NCBI GenBank assembly: GCA_945901665.1 | Contig: CAMDLJ010000033.1 | Coordinates: 1 to 13,539, forward strand | DNA length: 13,539 nucleotides | Source of the DNA: Bordetella parapertussis | Lineage (GTDB): Bacteria; Pseudomonadota; Gammaproteobacteria; Burkholderiales; Burkholderiaceae | Direction: 5' to 3' | In this document: in pieces, positions 1 to 6,990 of the stretch | Layout: each line of letters opens with the position of its first letter | Numbering within the stretch: position 1 is the stretch's first letter | Notes under the pieces: generated by a model | The model's database searches: none | Seen by the model: only the letters and a program-made list of their open reading frames with translations | What the model was told of the DNA's origin: nothing | Position numbers and translations under genes: made by a program

Positions 1-135
1 GGGCAAGGCTACGACTTGCATGGCCTGCCCTTGCTGTTTGATGGCCAGCGCCTGCCTTTGGGCGGGCCAGTGCCCCACTTGGGGCAGCACAACAACGAAT
101 TTCAACTGCCCCCCACAGAGCCCGAGCATGGCTGA
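1..135 (+). CDS. CaiB/BaiF (family III) CoA-transferase, C-terminal end (5' truncated by window)
   Basis: Reading from base 1 in frame 1 gives 44 residues and a TGA at 133-135. The residues GGPVPHLGQHNNEF match the conserved C-terminal block of family III CoA-transferases, where a proline-rich stretch leads into LGQH(T/N)xE. These enzymes move CoA between an acyl-CoA donor and a free carboxylic acid in the cytoplasm, and are common in degradation clusters. The catalytic Asp lies far upstream, outside the window, so activity cannot be judged. A cupin gene follows on the same strand after 104 bases and may be co-transcribed. The family call rests on one short but characteristic motif; the CoA substrate is unknown. 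Confidence 0.72.
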   Translation, partial: GQGYDLHGLPLLFDGQRLPLGGPVPHLGQHNNEFQLPPTEPEHG

Positions 136-239
136 CTTTCTTTCGCACACCCACATCCATGAAGAGGGCCCCCGCGAGGGCTTTCGAATCGAGTCCGAAT
201 AAACACCCAGTCACCTTTGAATTTGCAAGGAGAGCCCAG

Positions 240-518
240 ATGAACGAAATCACCTTTGATGCCTTTACAGCCCAATCGCTGGACGAGGGTTTTGATGAAG
301 TGCTGGTGCGGGAGTGGTCCGCCGATGTGGTCCTGGACACCCACAGCCATCCCTTTGATGCCAGTGTGCATGTCGTGCGCGGGAACTACACCCTCACTGT
401 GGGCGACCAAGTGCGCCAATTGCAAGCCGGTGACAGCTTTCGGCTGGCGCGCAACGTGCCGCATGCCGAACACTATGGACCCGAAGGCGCCACCATTTGG
501 GTGGCCCGCGCCAACTGA
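240..518 (+). CDS. Small single-domain cupin protein
   Basis: A 92-residue protein that is almost entirely one cupin beta-barrel. Metal-ligand candidates are H35 and H37 (DTHSHPFD), then H75 and H78 in the second motif (GDSFRLARNVPHAEH). The usual Glu of cupin motif 1 is not clearly present. I chose the ATG at 240 because AAGGAGAG (227-234) lies 5-7 bases upstream; an in-frame ATG at 159 would add 27 residues that look non-cupin and overlap nothing useful. Small cupins of this size bind a metal and can be isomerases, dioxygenases or ligand sensors, and sequence alone does not decide. It follows the CoA-transferase and converges on the minus-strand operon ending at 549. Confidence 0.8.
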   Translation: MNEITFDAFTAQSLDEGFDEVLVREWSADVVLDTHSHPFDASVHVVRGNYTLTVGDQVRQLQAGDSFRLARNVPHAEHYGPEGATIWVARAN

Positions 519-548
519 GGTGCCATCACCCAGGCACTGCTCGCCGGG

Positions 549-722
549 TTAAAACAAAAAAATAAAAATCAGCACCAACTGGGTGGCGTAGATGATGATC
601 AAGCAAAGCTTGTACAAGTCTTTCAGCGAATCGATGGCGAAAACCATTTTTTTGTCCACATACCAATAGGCCACGCCGCACACCAGCGTGACGGCCACAA
701 AGATCAAGCCAATGATGGACAT
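549..722 (-). CDS. Predicted small membrane protein, two hydrophobic segments
   Basis: A 57-residue minus-strand reading frame, ATG at 720-722 and TAA at 549-551. It has a hydrophobic stretch at about residues 2-22 (MSIIGLIFVAVTLVCGVAYW and on), a short charged hinge with DKK and DSLKD (about 24-37), and a second hydrophobic stretch at about 40-57 ending in IFIFLF. This is the layout of a helical-hairpin inner-membrane protein. Codon third positions favour G/C as in neighbouring genes, except the A/T-rich last few codons. No clear Shine-Dalgarno lies upstream, and an in-frame stop at 750-752 rules out a much longer form. It lies 129 bases downstream of the FAH-family gene on the same strand. 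I do not recognise the family. Confidence 0.5.
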   Translation of the reverse strand: MSIIGLIFVAVTLVCGVAYWYVDKKMVFAIDSLKDLYKLCLIIIYATQLVLIFIFLF

Positions 723-851
723 TTGATGGTCGAAAAGGTTTTGATCGCCTCAAGCCGAGGGTCAGTGCTGCAAGGTGAACGCATTCTTTTGAAAGGCCAC
801 AAGTCAATGCGGCACCAAAAGCAGCAGGACGTCATCATTTGCGAAACGGTT

Positions 852-1829
852 TTAATCCAAAATATGAATCGGTAAGGTGGGCACTTGCAGCACGTGGGGG
901 GCCACGATGGTGTTGGTCAACACCCCCAAACCGATGACCTCCAACTCCATCACGTCCCCATGCTTGAGGAAGCGGCCCAACTCGTTACCGCAGCCGCCAC
1001 CGACCGTGCCGGAGCCAATCACCTCGCCGGCATAAAAAGTTTCTGAGTCAGAGGCGTGGCTGATGATGGCGGCAAAACTGTGCTGCATCTCAGCACTGCT
1101 GCCGCGTGACCATTCTTGGCCATTGACCCGGGCGATCATGGTCAAGGCCTGGGGGTCGGGCACCTCGTCTGCCGTCACCAACCAGGGTCCCAAGGCATTG
1201 CCGGTGTCAAAGTCTTTGCCTTTGGATGGGCCCAGTCCGGTTTGCATTTCGATGTACTGGGCATCGCGGGCCGAAAAATCATTGAACACCATGTAGCCAA
1301 ACACATAACTCAGCGCTTGGTCGATGGGCACGTCTTTGCCAGTTCTGTTGGTGACGATGGCGACCTCCAACTCATAGTCAATCACCTGTGAATAGGCGGG
1401 CCACACCACAGGCGTGTCGGTGCCCACAATGCTGAACACATTGCCTTTGTAGTACACCGGCTTTTTGTACCAAGCGCTGGCCAGCTGAATGGAGGCGGGG
1501 TCCAAGCGCTCTTTGCCTTGACCAAACAAATAGCGGTTGGCACGCGATTGGCGCACGTGCTTTTCAAAGGCCAGGCAGTCGCGCAAACGGCGCGGTCTGG
1601 GCAGGGGTGCCATCAATGTCACGCTCGACAGCGGGTGCACATGTGCCGCCTTTTGGGCCAACCCGCGGGCCGCGTCCAAGCCCGCTGGGCCAGCGTCGAT
1701 CAAGGCCAACATGTCGCGGCAAGGACCCGCTGGATCGGCTGCGGTCAGGTCAATCACCGAGGCCAGGTCTGCGCTCATGCAGCCCACATGTTCGGCCCCT
1801 TGGGGCGTGCGGAATGTCACCAATTTCAT
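852..1829 (-). CDS. Fumarylacetoacetate hydrolase (FAH) family protein
   Basis: A 325-residue protein with a C-terminal FAH fold. Metal-binding acidic residues are visible: E153 and E155 in DYELEVAIV and D184 in FNDFSARDAQ. They are followed by the family block SKGKDFDTGNALGPW (about 202-216) and the glycine-rich GEVIGSGTVGGGCG (268-281). FAH relatives hydrolyse or decarboxylate 1,3-diketo acids such as fumarylpyruvate, acylpyruvates or oxaloacetate, using Mg/Ca/Mn in the cytoplasm. About 325-330 residues with an N-terminal domain is normal for the acylpyruvase-like two-domain members. The gene begins 40 bases after the Bug receptor stop, so it is probably co-transcribed with it and the Rieske oxygenase and would act on a product of ring oxygenation. 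The Shine-Dalgarno (AGAAAGA) is weak. The exact substrate is not determinable. Confidence 0.9.
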   Translation of the reverse strand: MKLVTFRTPQGAEHVGCMSADLASVIDLTAADPAGPCRDMLALIDAGPAGLDAARGLAQKAAHVHPLSSVTLMAPLPRPRRLRDCLAFEKHVRQSRANRYLFGQGKERLDPASIQLASAWYKKPVYYKGNVFSIVGTDTPVVWPAYSQVIDYELEVAIVTNRTGKDVPIDQALSYVFGYMVFNDFSARDAQYIEMQTGLGPSKGKDFDTGNALGPWLVTADEVPDPQALTMIARVNGQEWSRGSSAEMQHSFAAIISHASDSETFYAGEVIGSGTVGGGCGNELGRFLKHGDVMELEVIGLGVLTNTIVAPHVLQVPTLPIHILD

Positions 1830-1869
1830 GGTTCAGTCTTTCTGTGAAAAGAGGGAGGGTAAAAAGGAT

Positions 1870-2829
1870 TTATTGCACATTCAGCACAATGGTTTCGGAG
1901 AGTTTTTGGTACTTGCGTTGATCGTCCACCACCATGGCGGCAAAGTCAGCCGGGCTGCCGCCAATGGTTTCATAACCAATGTTTTCCAAAGCCGCTTTGA
2001 CATCGGGCAAGGCCAAGGTCTTGTTCATTTCGGCATTGATGCGCTGAGCAATGCTGGCGGGCAAGCCTGCGGGACCAAAAATGCCAATCCATTGGTCGGG
2101 AATGGCAAAGCCCGGCACACCGGCTTGGGCCACGGTGAGGATGTCCAAGGCAGCCTTGGAGCGGCGCCCTTCCACAATGCCCAGGGGCCGCAATCGACCT
2201 GTTTTGATGTGCTGCAAGGTGTCGGCCAACACAAAAATCCCCATCTGGATTTGCCCACCGAGCAAGTCGTTCATGGCGGGAGCACCACCTTTATAGGGGA
2301 CCGGCACCATGTCAATGCCGGTGGTGAATTTGAGCAAGTCACCGGCCAATTCTTGGGCAGAGCCCGAAGCCGCCACCCCATAGGAGAGCTTGCCCGGGTT
2401 TTTCTTGGCATAAGCGATCAACTCCGTCAAATTTTGTACGGGCAAGGACGGGTGCACCACGATGCAGCGGTTGTTGTAGGCGGCTGCAATGATGGGGGTG
2501 AAATCTTTGACCGCGTCGTAGGGCATTTTTTTGTTGAAAAAGGGCACGGTCAAGTGCGAAGCGGGGTTGAGCAACAAGGTGTACCCATCCGGCTGGGCCT
2601 TGGCCACGAAGTCGGTGCCAATCACCGAGTTGCCGCCCGCGCGGTTGTCGATCACCACCGGCTGTCCCATGAAACCCGAAAGTTTTTGCGCCACGATGCG
2701 CGCAAAGGCATCGGTGGCTCCCCCCGCTTGATAGGCCACCACCAATTTGATGGGCCGTTGCGGGTAATTCTGCGCTTGGGCCGTCCAGGGAATGATCAGG
2801 ATCAGCAGGCACAGCTTGAGAAAATTCAT
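1870..2829 (-). CDS. Bug-type periplasmic substrate-binding protein (TctC family)
   Basis: A 319-residue receptor. The N-terminus MNFLKLCLLILIIPWTAQA is a Sec signal peptide, with likely cleavage after AQA at residue 19 and no lipobox. Mature-protein hallmarks of the Bug/TctC family follow: AYQAGGATDAFAR (32-44), the VIDNRAGG block (59-66) and QPDGYTLL (79-86). The family binds carboxylates in the periplasm and hands them to TctAB-type permeases; many betaproteobacterial copies, like this one, have no permease gene beside them. The ATG overlaps the TGA of the Rieske gene (ATGA at 2826-2829), so the two are translationally coupled. That pairing suggests the ligand is the oxygenase substrate or a relative, which is an inference. 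Confidence 0.95.
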   Translation of the reverse strand: MNFLKLCLLILIIPWTAQAQNYPQRPIKLVVAYQAGGATDAFARIVAQKLSGFMGQPVVIDNRAGGNSVIGTDFVAKAQPDGYTLLLNPASHLTVPFFNKKMPYDAVKDFTPIIAAAYNNRCIVVHPSLPVQNLTELIAYAKKNPGKLSYGVAASGSAQELAGDLLKFTTGIDMVPVPYKGGAPAMNDLLGGQIQMGIFVLADTLQHIKTGRLRPLGIVEGRRSKAALDILTVAQAGVPGFAIPDQWIGIFGPAGLPASIAQRINAEMNKTLALPDVKAALENIGYETIGGSPADFAAMVVDDQRKYQKLSETIVLNVQ

Positions 2830-4160
2830 TTGACCAGTTCCTTTAAAAGTTGCAGCACCTTTTGGTGGGCTGCTTGCTCGATGTCATCATTGCCCACGTG
2901 CATGCTTTGTGCGGCCACCACCACTTGTGCCGCAGCACGGCCAAAGGCTTGCAAGGCATCGTGCGATGCACCCTGCGCTTCGGGGGTCACACCCAATACG
3001 TACTCGTGGGCATAGGTTCTGGTTTTGCCGTCCCACAACATGGGCTGGGGCAAGTTCGGGGTTTCACCTTGCATATTCGCTTGGATGGCCTTGGCCAACA
3101 AACGCCGAAACATCACCACCCCCCGATCGGTGGTGCCCAAGTGCTCGGCGCGCCGATTGGCCACTTGGCCTTGGCTGGCCACTGCGTCGTAGTCACCCGG
3201 TTCGCGTTGTCTGTCTTTGTAGGGACGTTCGTCGGTTTGCCCAATCAGGCCGGCTTTGTCCACACCCAAATCATCGGGTGTCAAATTTCCATAGGGCTTG
3301 TACTTGGGGCTGAAGTGCACATAACCAATGTAGTGGCAGTTGACATCGTCTATCGGGGTGACCCAGCGCGTGCGCCCGCAACCAATGCGAAAGCTGTCTT
3401 CAGAGGCTTTGTTGCTCGACCCCGTGAATTGGCCAATGTTGGGCATGATGATGTCGCTCGCACGCACAAATACCCGGCCATTGACCAAGCGGGTGGCCAT
3501 GGACAAAAAGCCCATGGGTGTGTCGACAAAATCCAGCGCAGGCAATACTTTGAAGGCATCTGAAAACTGGCTGCTGACAATGGCATGCAGGAACACATTG
3601 TGAATCGGGTCGCAAGCGTTCTCCACCACTTGCAGCCAATTGCATGGCATGGGGAAGCGAAATGGCACCGGTTGGTTGCCTTCGTCTTTGGCAAAGGTGT
3701 CGAGCACGGGCAATTCGGGCATGTGCTCGGGCGGGCCCATGTAGGCAAACAACAGGCCATGCAGTTCGCGCACCGGGTAGGCGCCTTGCTTGAAGTTGTG
3801 CTTGATTTTGCTGCTGGCAGGCTCGGCCGGGGTCTCCAATATGGTTCCGTCGATGTCGAACTTCCAGCCGTGGTAGCAGCACTGAATGCCTTGGTCAGCG
3901 GGAATGCCAAACTCCAAAGAGGTACCACGGTGCAAACAGTGCTTGTGCAACAAACCAATGCGCTGGGACCGATCGCGAAACACAACCAGGTCCTCACCCA
4001 TCAAGCGCAGGGCCACTGGCAAATCGTGCAACTCACTGGCCAACATGAAAGGGTGCCAGTAGCGGCGCAGGTATTGACCCCCCGGTTTCTGGGGCCCTAC
4101 TGCGGTTAAGAAATCATCGCCGTTGATGTCTGTCGCTGTTGGCGACACGGGCTGGGACAT
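2826..4160 (-). CDS. Rieske non-haem iron oxygenase, large (alpha) subunit, phthalate/vanillate-type
   Basis: A 444-residue protein. The N-terminal Rieske [2Fe-2S] domain shows C75-x-H77, then C94-x2-H97 followed by GW. The catalytic domain begins with the mononuclear iron motif D184-x2-H187-x4-H192 (CDPIHNVFLH), preceded by the conserved NWLQVVEN. A later block, SQGQVANRRAEHLGTTDRGV (about residues 331-350), is typical of phthalate 4,5-dioxygenase and vanillate O-demethylase relatives and may supply the third iron ligand. Such enzymes hydroxylate or O-demethylate aromatic acids with O2 and electrons from a reductase; no reductase or ferredoxin gene is in the window. It is the first gene of the minus-strand operon and divergent from the cupin at 4416. 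The Shine-Dalgarno (AAAGAG) is weak. The substrate is unknown. Confidence 0.93.
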   Translation of the reverse strand: MSQPVSPTATDINGDDFLTAVGPQKPGGQYLRRYWHPFMLASELHDLPVALRLMGEDLVVFRDRSQRIGLLHKHCLHRGTSLEFGIPADQGIQCCYHGWKFDIDGTILETPAEPASSKIKHNFKQGAYPVRELHGLLFAYMGPPEHMPELPVLDTFAKDEGNQPVPFRFPMPCNWLQVVENACDPIHNVFLHAIVSSQFSDAFKVLPALDFVDTPMGFLSMATRLVNGRVFVRASDIIMPNIGQFTGSSNKASEDSFRIGCGRTRWVTPIDDVNCHYIGYVHFSPKYKPYGNLTPDDLGVDKAGLIGQTDERPYKDRQREPGDYDAVASQGQVANRRAEHLGTTDRGVVMFRRLLAKAIQANMQGETPNLPQPMLWDGKTRTYAHEYVLGVTPEAQGASHDALQAFGRAAAQVVVAAQSMHVGNDDIEQAAHQKVLQLLKELVK

Positions 4161-4415
4161 GAAGGGGCTCTTTCAAAGGCTGGCTGATCTGTGTGCGATG
4201 GTGGTCCAGGGTCGAACGCCTGTCAATGCAAGGAATCCCCTCCTTTTGAATGTCGCTTATAGAAGAGAGCAGCTTCAGCCCCGGGCCTTGGCGTATATTT
4301 CACGCAGCTTGGAACTGCTCAGCGTGCCTAAGCCGTGCGCCCATGGCGCGGCCCATCCACCCGATTGCAGCAATCCTGGCCCTGCTGATTTTCAAAAACC
4401 ATTCGGAGACCATCC
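4161..4415. promoter_or_regulatory. Divergent control region between Rieske operon and cupin
   Basis: These 255 bases separate two divergently read genes and probably hold both promoters. For the minus strand there is an exact TTGACA -35 (plus-strand TGTCAA at 4221-4226), but the best -10 at 17 bases (CACCAT, 4203-4198) is poor, which suggests an activator-dependent promoter. Next to it is AAGGA-N6-TCCTT (4230-4245). For the plus strand, TATATT (4294-4299) is a possible -10 without a good -35. Inverted repeats GCAG-N7-CTGC (4304-4318) and CAGCA-N10-TGCTG (4368-4387), and a repeated GCAGCTT (4269-4275, 4304-4310), could be operator half-sites. No regulator gene lies in the window. Confidence 0.45.
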
Positions 4416-4805
4416 ATGCAAGTTTTTCACGCTCGCCAAGAAGGCGCCTTGACTGAATCGCGCACAGGTTCTGGCACCTGCACCGGCACCGTGTGGGGTG
4501 ACCCCATCATGCCCACCACCGACAACGTGACCATCAACAACGTGTTTTTCGCCCCTGGTGGTCGCACCCACTGGCACCAGCATGAGCAAGGCCAAATGCT
4601 GAATGTGATTGCCGGCAGCGGTTGGATTTGTTTGGACGGCAAACCTCCCCAACGCATCCGGACGGGGGATATTGTGTGGATTGCACCCCACGAACGCCAC
4701 TGGCATGGTGCTGACCATGGCAGCTACATGCTGCACACCGCCACCTCGATTGGCAAAACCGATTGGGGCAGCGCCGTCACCGACGACCAATACCCGGCCG
4801 CTTGA
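4416..4805 (+). CDS. Cupin domain protein (carboxymuconolactone decarboxylase-associated type)
   Basis: A 129-residue cupin. Motif 1 is GGRTHWHQHEQGQMLNV with H52, H54 and H56 and a Gln (Q60) where many cupins have Glu. Motif 2 is GDIVWIAPHERHWHGA with H92, H95 and H97. The GQ...V..G.G and HWHGA pattern is that of stand-alone cupins often encoded beside carboxymuconolactone decarboxylase or alkylhydroperoxidase-like proteins in degradation clusters. GGAG (4405-4408) lies 7 bases before the ATG, which fixes the start. It is divergent from the Rieske gene and upstream of a crotonase gene on the same strand, suggesting a shared pathway. The His-rich core indicates a bound metal; the reaction, if any, is unknown. 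Confidence 0.88.
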   Translation: MQVFHARQEGALTESRTGSGTCTGTVWGDPIMPTTDNVTINNVFFAPGGRTHWHQHEQGQMLNVIAGSGWICLDGKPPQRIRTGDIVWIAPHERHWHGADHGSYMLHTATSIGKTDWGSAVTDDQYPAA

Positions 4806-4911
4806 GCGCTGCCATGGCCAGTCTGATCTGTGCGACTTCGGCGCTGGATAGTTGCGATTTGTTGTGCCCCACACAGCCGGGCTAGTGGCTGCTAACCCAG
4901 GCGTTTGTGAC

Positions 4912-5694
4912 ATGAACACAGGTATCTCTATGACCCGCCAAGGGCACGTCGCGTGGGTGGTGCTTGACGACCCCGAGCGCGACAACCGGCTGAGCGAAGA
5001 AGTGCTCAGCCAGCTCTATGCCTACACCCAAGAACTGGCGCAAGATGCATCGGTGCGCGTGGTGGTGATCCACGGCAGTGGGGACGCTTTTTTCTCGCAC
5101 GGCATCTTGACCCCCCAAATCAAGCAAAGCCTGGGCAAGCACAAGACACTGGAGTTGGTGGCCTTGGCCAACCGCACTTTTGATGCCGTGGAGGCTTTGC
5201 CGCAAATTGTGATCGCGGGCATCAATGGGGCCATTCGGGCAGGGGCTTGCGAATTGGCGCTGGTGAGTGACATCCGCCTCATGGCCGCGCATGCCACTTG
5301 GCAAATGCCTGAAGCGCAATGGGGTGGGTTTCCGGGTGCAGGCGCACCGGTGCGATTGCCCATGATGGTCGGCATGGCCCACACACTCGAGATGGTGGCT
5401 TTGTCCAAAATCTTTACCGCCACAGAGCTGCACCACATGGGCTTGGTGAGCCAAGTGGTGGAGGGTAGCCACCTGCTGCCCGCGCTGCACGAACTGGCCG
5501 AAAAATATGCCCAAGTGGGCCCCTTGGCCAGCTTGGGTGCCAAGGCCGTCGCACGCACTCGCATGACCCAAGGCTTTGGCGCGGCGCGCTTGCTGTCAGA
5601 CCATTTGCGCCGCAGCTTCGAGTTCACCCAGGACGCCGATGAAGGCATGCAAGCCCATGTGAGCGGGCGCAAGCCCAACTTCACTGGGCGTTGA
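4912..5694 (+). CDS. Enoyl-CoA hydratase/isomerase (crotonase) family protein
   Basis: A 260-residue crotonase-fold protein. Both acidic residues used by hydratases align: E114 in RAGACELALVSDIRL and E134 in WQMPEAQWGGFPGAGA. The oxyanion-hole segments depart from the usual pattern. The first reads FFSHGIL (60-66) rather than FSAGADL, and the second reads NGAIRAGACE rather than the common NG.ALGGGCE. This may mean a changed acyl-CoA substrate or reaction. The start at 4912 is chosen over ATG 4930 and an in-frame TTG at 4852; it has only a weak CAGG upstream, so the first 6 residues are uncertain. It sits 106 bases after the cupin, with which it may be co-transcribed. The enzyme would act on a CoA thioester, in line with the CoA-transferase at the left edge. 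Confidence 0.87.
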   Translation: MNTGISMTRQGHVAWVVLDDPERDNRLSEEVLSQLYAYTQELAQDASVRVVVIHGSGDAFFSHGILTPQIKQSLGKHKTLELVALANRTFDAVEALPQIVIAGINGAIRAGACELALVSDIRLMAAHATWQMPEAQWGGFPGAGAPVRLPMMVGMAHTLEMVALSKIFTATELHHMGLVSQVVEGSHLLPALHELAEKYAQVGPLASLGAKAVARTRMTQGFGAARLLSDHLRRSFEFTQDADEGMQAHVSGRKPNFTGR

Positions 5695-6100
5695 TGGGTC
5701 GCACATTCAGCCGCGTACAAATGGCTTGAGGGCCATGAAAAAACCCCACGGGGTGAGCGTGGGGTTGAGGCTTGCTGTAGCACCACAGGGTGACGCTGGG
5801 CTTCAACAGCCGCGACTGTCAAACCTATGCGGCGCCAAAGCGCCAGGCATCAACGGCTGGTTGGCGACCTGGACAAAAACGACACCGAAGCCACGCTTTG
5901 GGTACTCAGAAATGAGCCGCTGCTCACACCATTGGACCCCGATGAGGCCGACCTTGTCGTGGTCGTGACGCCACCGCGCATGGGCGCAGCACCGCCGGCT
6001 TGGGCAACCGCCGCACCAGCGGAGCCACCTTGGCCGCCAGCTTGTCAAGGGAAAATAGAAGATGCGTTCCAATGTCTACCAACATCCAAAGGTGCCTGCC
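5695..6100. other. 406-base stretch without a convincing gene
   Basis: Between the crotonase and SDR genes. It contains the hairpin and T-run described at 5737-5766, oriented for minus-strand transcripts. Open frames exist on both strands: a minus-strand frame ending at 5803 has a TTG-only start at 6072, and a plus-strand frame starts at 5827. They compete over the same bases, none has a good Shine-Dalgarno, and their composition is low in recognisable motifs. A TTGTCA/TTGACA-like palindrome (CTTGTCAAG, 6041-6049) lies near the SDR start, but I find no matching -10. The stretch may be a decayed gene or just the SDR promoter region. Confidence 0.4.
5737..5766 (-). terminator. Intrinsic terminator for minus-strand transcription
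   Basis: AACCCCAC (5742-5749) pairs perfectly with GTGGGGTT (5759-5766) around a 9-base loop. The run of A on the plus strand at 5738-5743 gives a U-tract immediately after the stem when read on the minus strand. The structure is strong and canonical. On the plus strand there is no T-run after it, so it is not a good terminator for the crotonase gene, which it follows. It implies transcription entering from the right on the minus strand, although no clear minus-strand gene lies there. Confidence 0.75.
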
Positions 6101-6874
6101 ATGACCGACCTACCCATCAAGCCCCATCTTTCCTTGTCCAACGCCCACGCCGTGGTGACCGGTGCACAACAAGGCATTGGTTTGGCCATTGCTGTGGCGC
6201 TGGCCCAAGCCGGTGCCCACATCGTTGCCAATTACTTGGATGAGGATGCGGCCGCCAGCGGCATGCAAACCTTGTCCGCGATGGGCGCGCGGGTCACCTG
6301 GTTCAAGGCCGATTTATCCCATGCCGGGCAAATCGCGCATTTGTTTGCACAAGCCGATGCCTTGGGTGGCGTGGATATCTTGGTCAACAACGCGGCCATT
6401 TTTCCCCGCGCCGATTTCCTCGATCTCACCGAAGCCATGTGGGACCAGACCTTGGCGGTGAACCTCAAAGCACCTTTTTTATGCACCCAACAAGCGGCTC
6501 GCCGCATGATCGCGCAGGGGCGGGGCGGCAGCATCATCAACATTACTTCGGGGGCGGCGTTTCGCAGTTCGCCGCGTGCGGCCCATTACGTCTCGAGCAA
6601 AGCGGGCTTGGTGGGGCTTACCCGCGCCAGCGCCATGGCACTGGCACCGCACCAAATTCGGGTCAATGCCGTCGCACCCGGCATCACCGACACCGCCCAA
6701 CCGCGCGAGGGCATGAGCGAAGACGAAATCCACGCATTTGCCGCTCAGGTGCCCTTGGGCCGAATTGCCAGCGCCAGCGACATTGCACCCATTGTTCAAT
6801 TCCTGGCCAGCGCTGGTGCGGCCCATGTGACTGGACAAACCTGGCATGTCAATGGCGGGCAATACTTGGCTTGA
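6101..6874 (+). CDS. Classical short-chain dehydrogenase/reductase (SDR)
   Basis: A 257-residue classical SDR with every core element. The NAD(P)-binding TGAQQGIG is at 20-27, D71 follows the third strand, NNAA is at 96-99 and N121 is the catalytic Asn. The catalytic triad is S150, Y163 and K167 (HYVSSK), and PG is at 193-194. NY at 44-45 and absence of a clear Arg pair at the cofactor-selecting loop leave NADH versus NADPH open. The C-terminus ends in the usual HVNGGQYLA. I start at 6101 because AAGGTG (6088-6093) lies about 7 bases upstream; an in-frame ATG at 6062 adds 13 residues without support. These enzymes oxidise or reduce hydroxyl/keto groups. The gene may belong to the CoA-dependent pathway to its left, and it converges on the minus-strand operon to its right. 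Confidence 0.93.
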   Translation: MTDLPIKPHLSLSNAHAVVTGAQQGIGLAIAVALAQAGAHIVANYLDEDAAASGMQTLSAMGARVTWFKADLSHAGQIAHLFAQADALGGVDILVNNAAIFPRADFLDLTEAMWDQTLAVNLKAPFLCTQQAARRMIAQGRGGSIINITSGAAFRSSPRAAHYVSSKAGLVGLTRASAMALAPHQIRVNAVAPGITDTAQPREGMSEDEIHAFAAQVPLGRIASASDIAPIVQFLASAGAAHVTGQTWHVNGGQYLA

Positions 6875-6894
6875 GCAAGTTGCGACCCAGAAAA

Positions 6895-6976
6895 AAAGCA
6901 TGCTTTATCAAGCGCACTTGTTCAAAACAGGAATGGCCGCCCTGTCGCCACAAAGCCAAAACCGTCAGAGGGCGGC
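6895..6976. terminator. Convergent intergenic hairpins, possible terminator
   Basis: Between two convergent genes. GCCGCCCT (6936-6943) pairs perfectly with AGGGCGGC (6969-6976) around a 25-base loop. A smaller GCTT-TATC-AAGC hairpin (6902-6913) lies nearer the SDR gene. Read on the minus strand, the small hairpin is followed after a few bases by a run of seven T (6897-6891), which could end transcription of the three-gene operon. Neither is textbook quality. Confidence 0.35.
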
Positions 6977-6990
6977 AACCTAGCCATCGT

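Noticed and set aside
102..473. Minus-strand open frame antisense to the first cupin
   Set aside because: Overlaps the cupin coding sequence, which has motif and ribosome-binding-site support; its translation shows no family features.
519..548. GTGCC-N8-GGCAC hairpin as a terminator between convergent genes
   Set aside because: Only 5 bp, an 8-base loop and no T-run on either side.
1537..3015. Long plus-strand open frame (492 codons) over the FAH and Bug genes
   Set aside because: It is antisense to two genes with clear family motifs, its own sequence has no recognisable domain, and its His/Gly-rich composition is typical of a shadow frame in G/C-rich DNA.
5803..6072. Minus-strand frame just upstream of the minus-strand terminator
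   Set aside because: It only starts with TTG, lacks a Shine-Dalgarno, has no recognisable motif and competes with frames of similar quality on both strands. Kept as a question in the findings rather than called as a gene.
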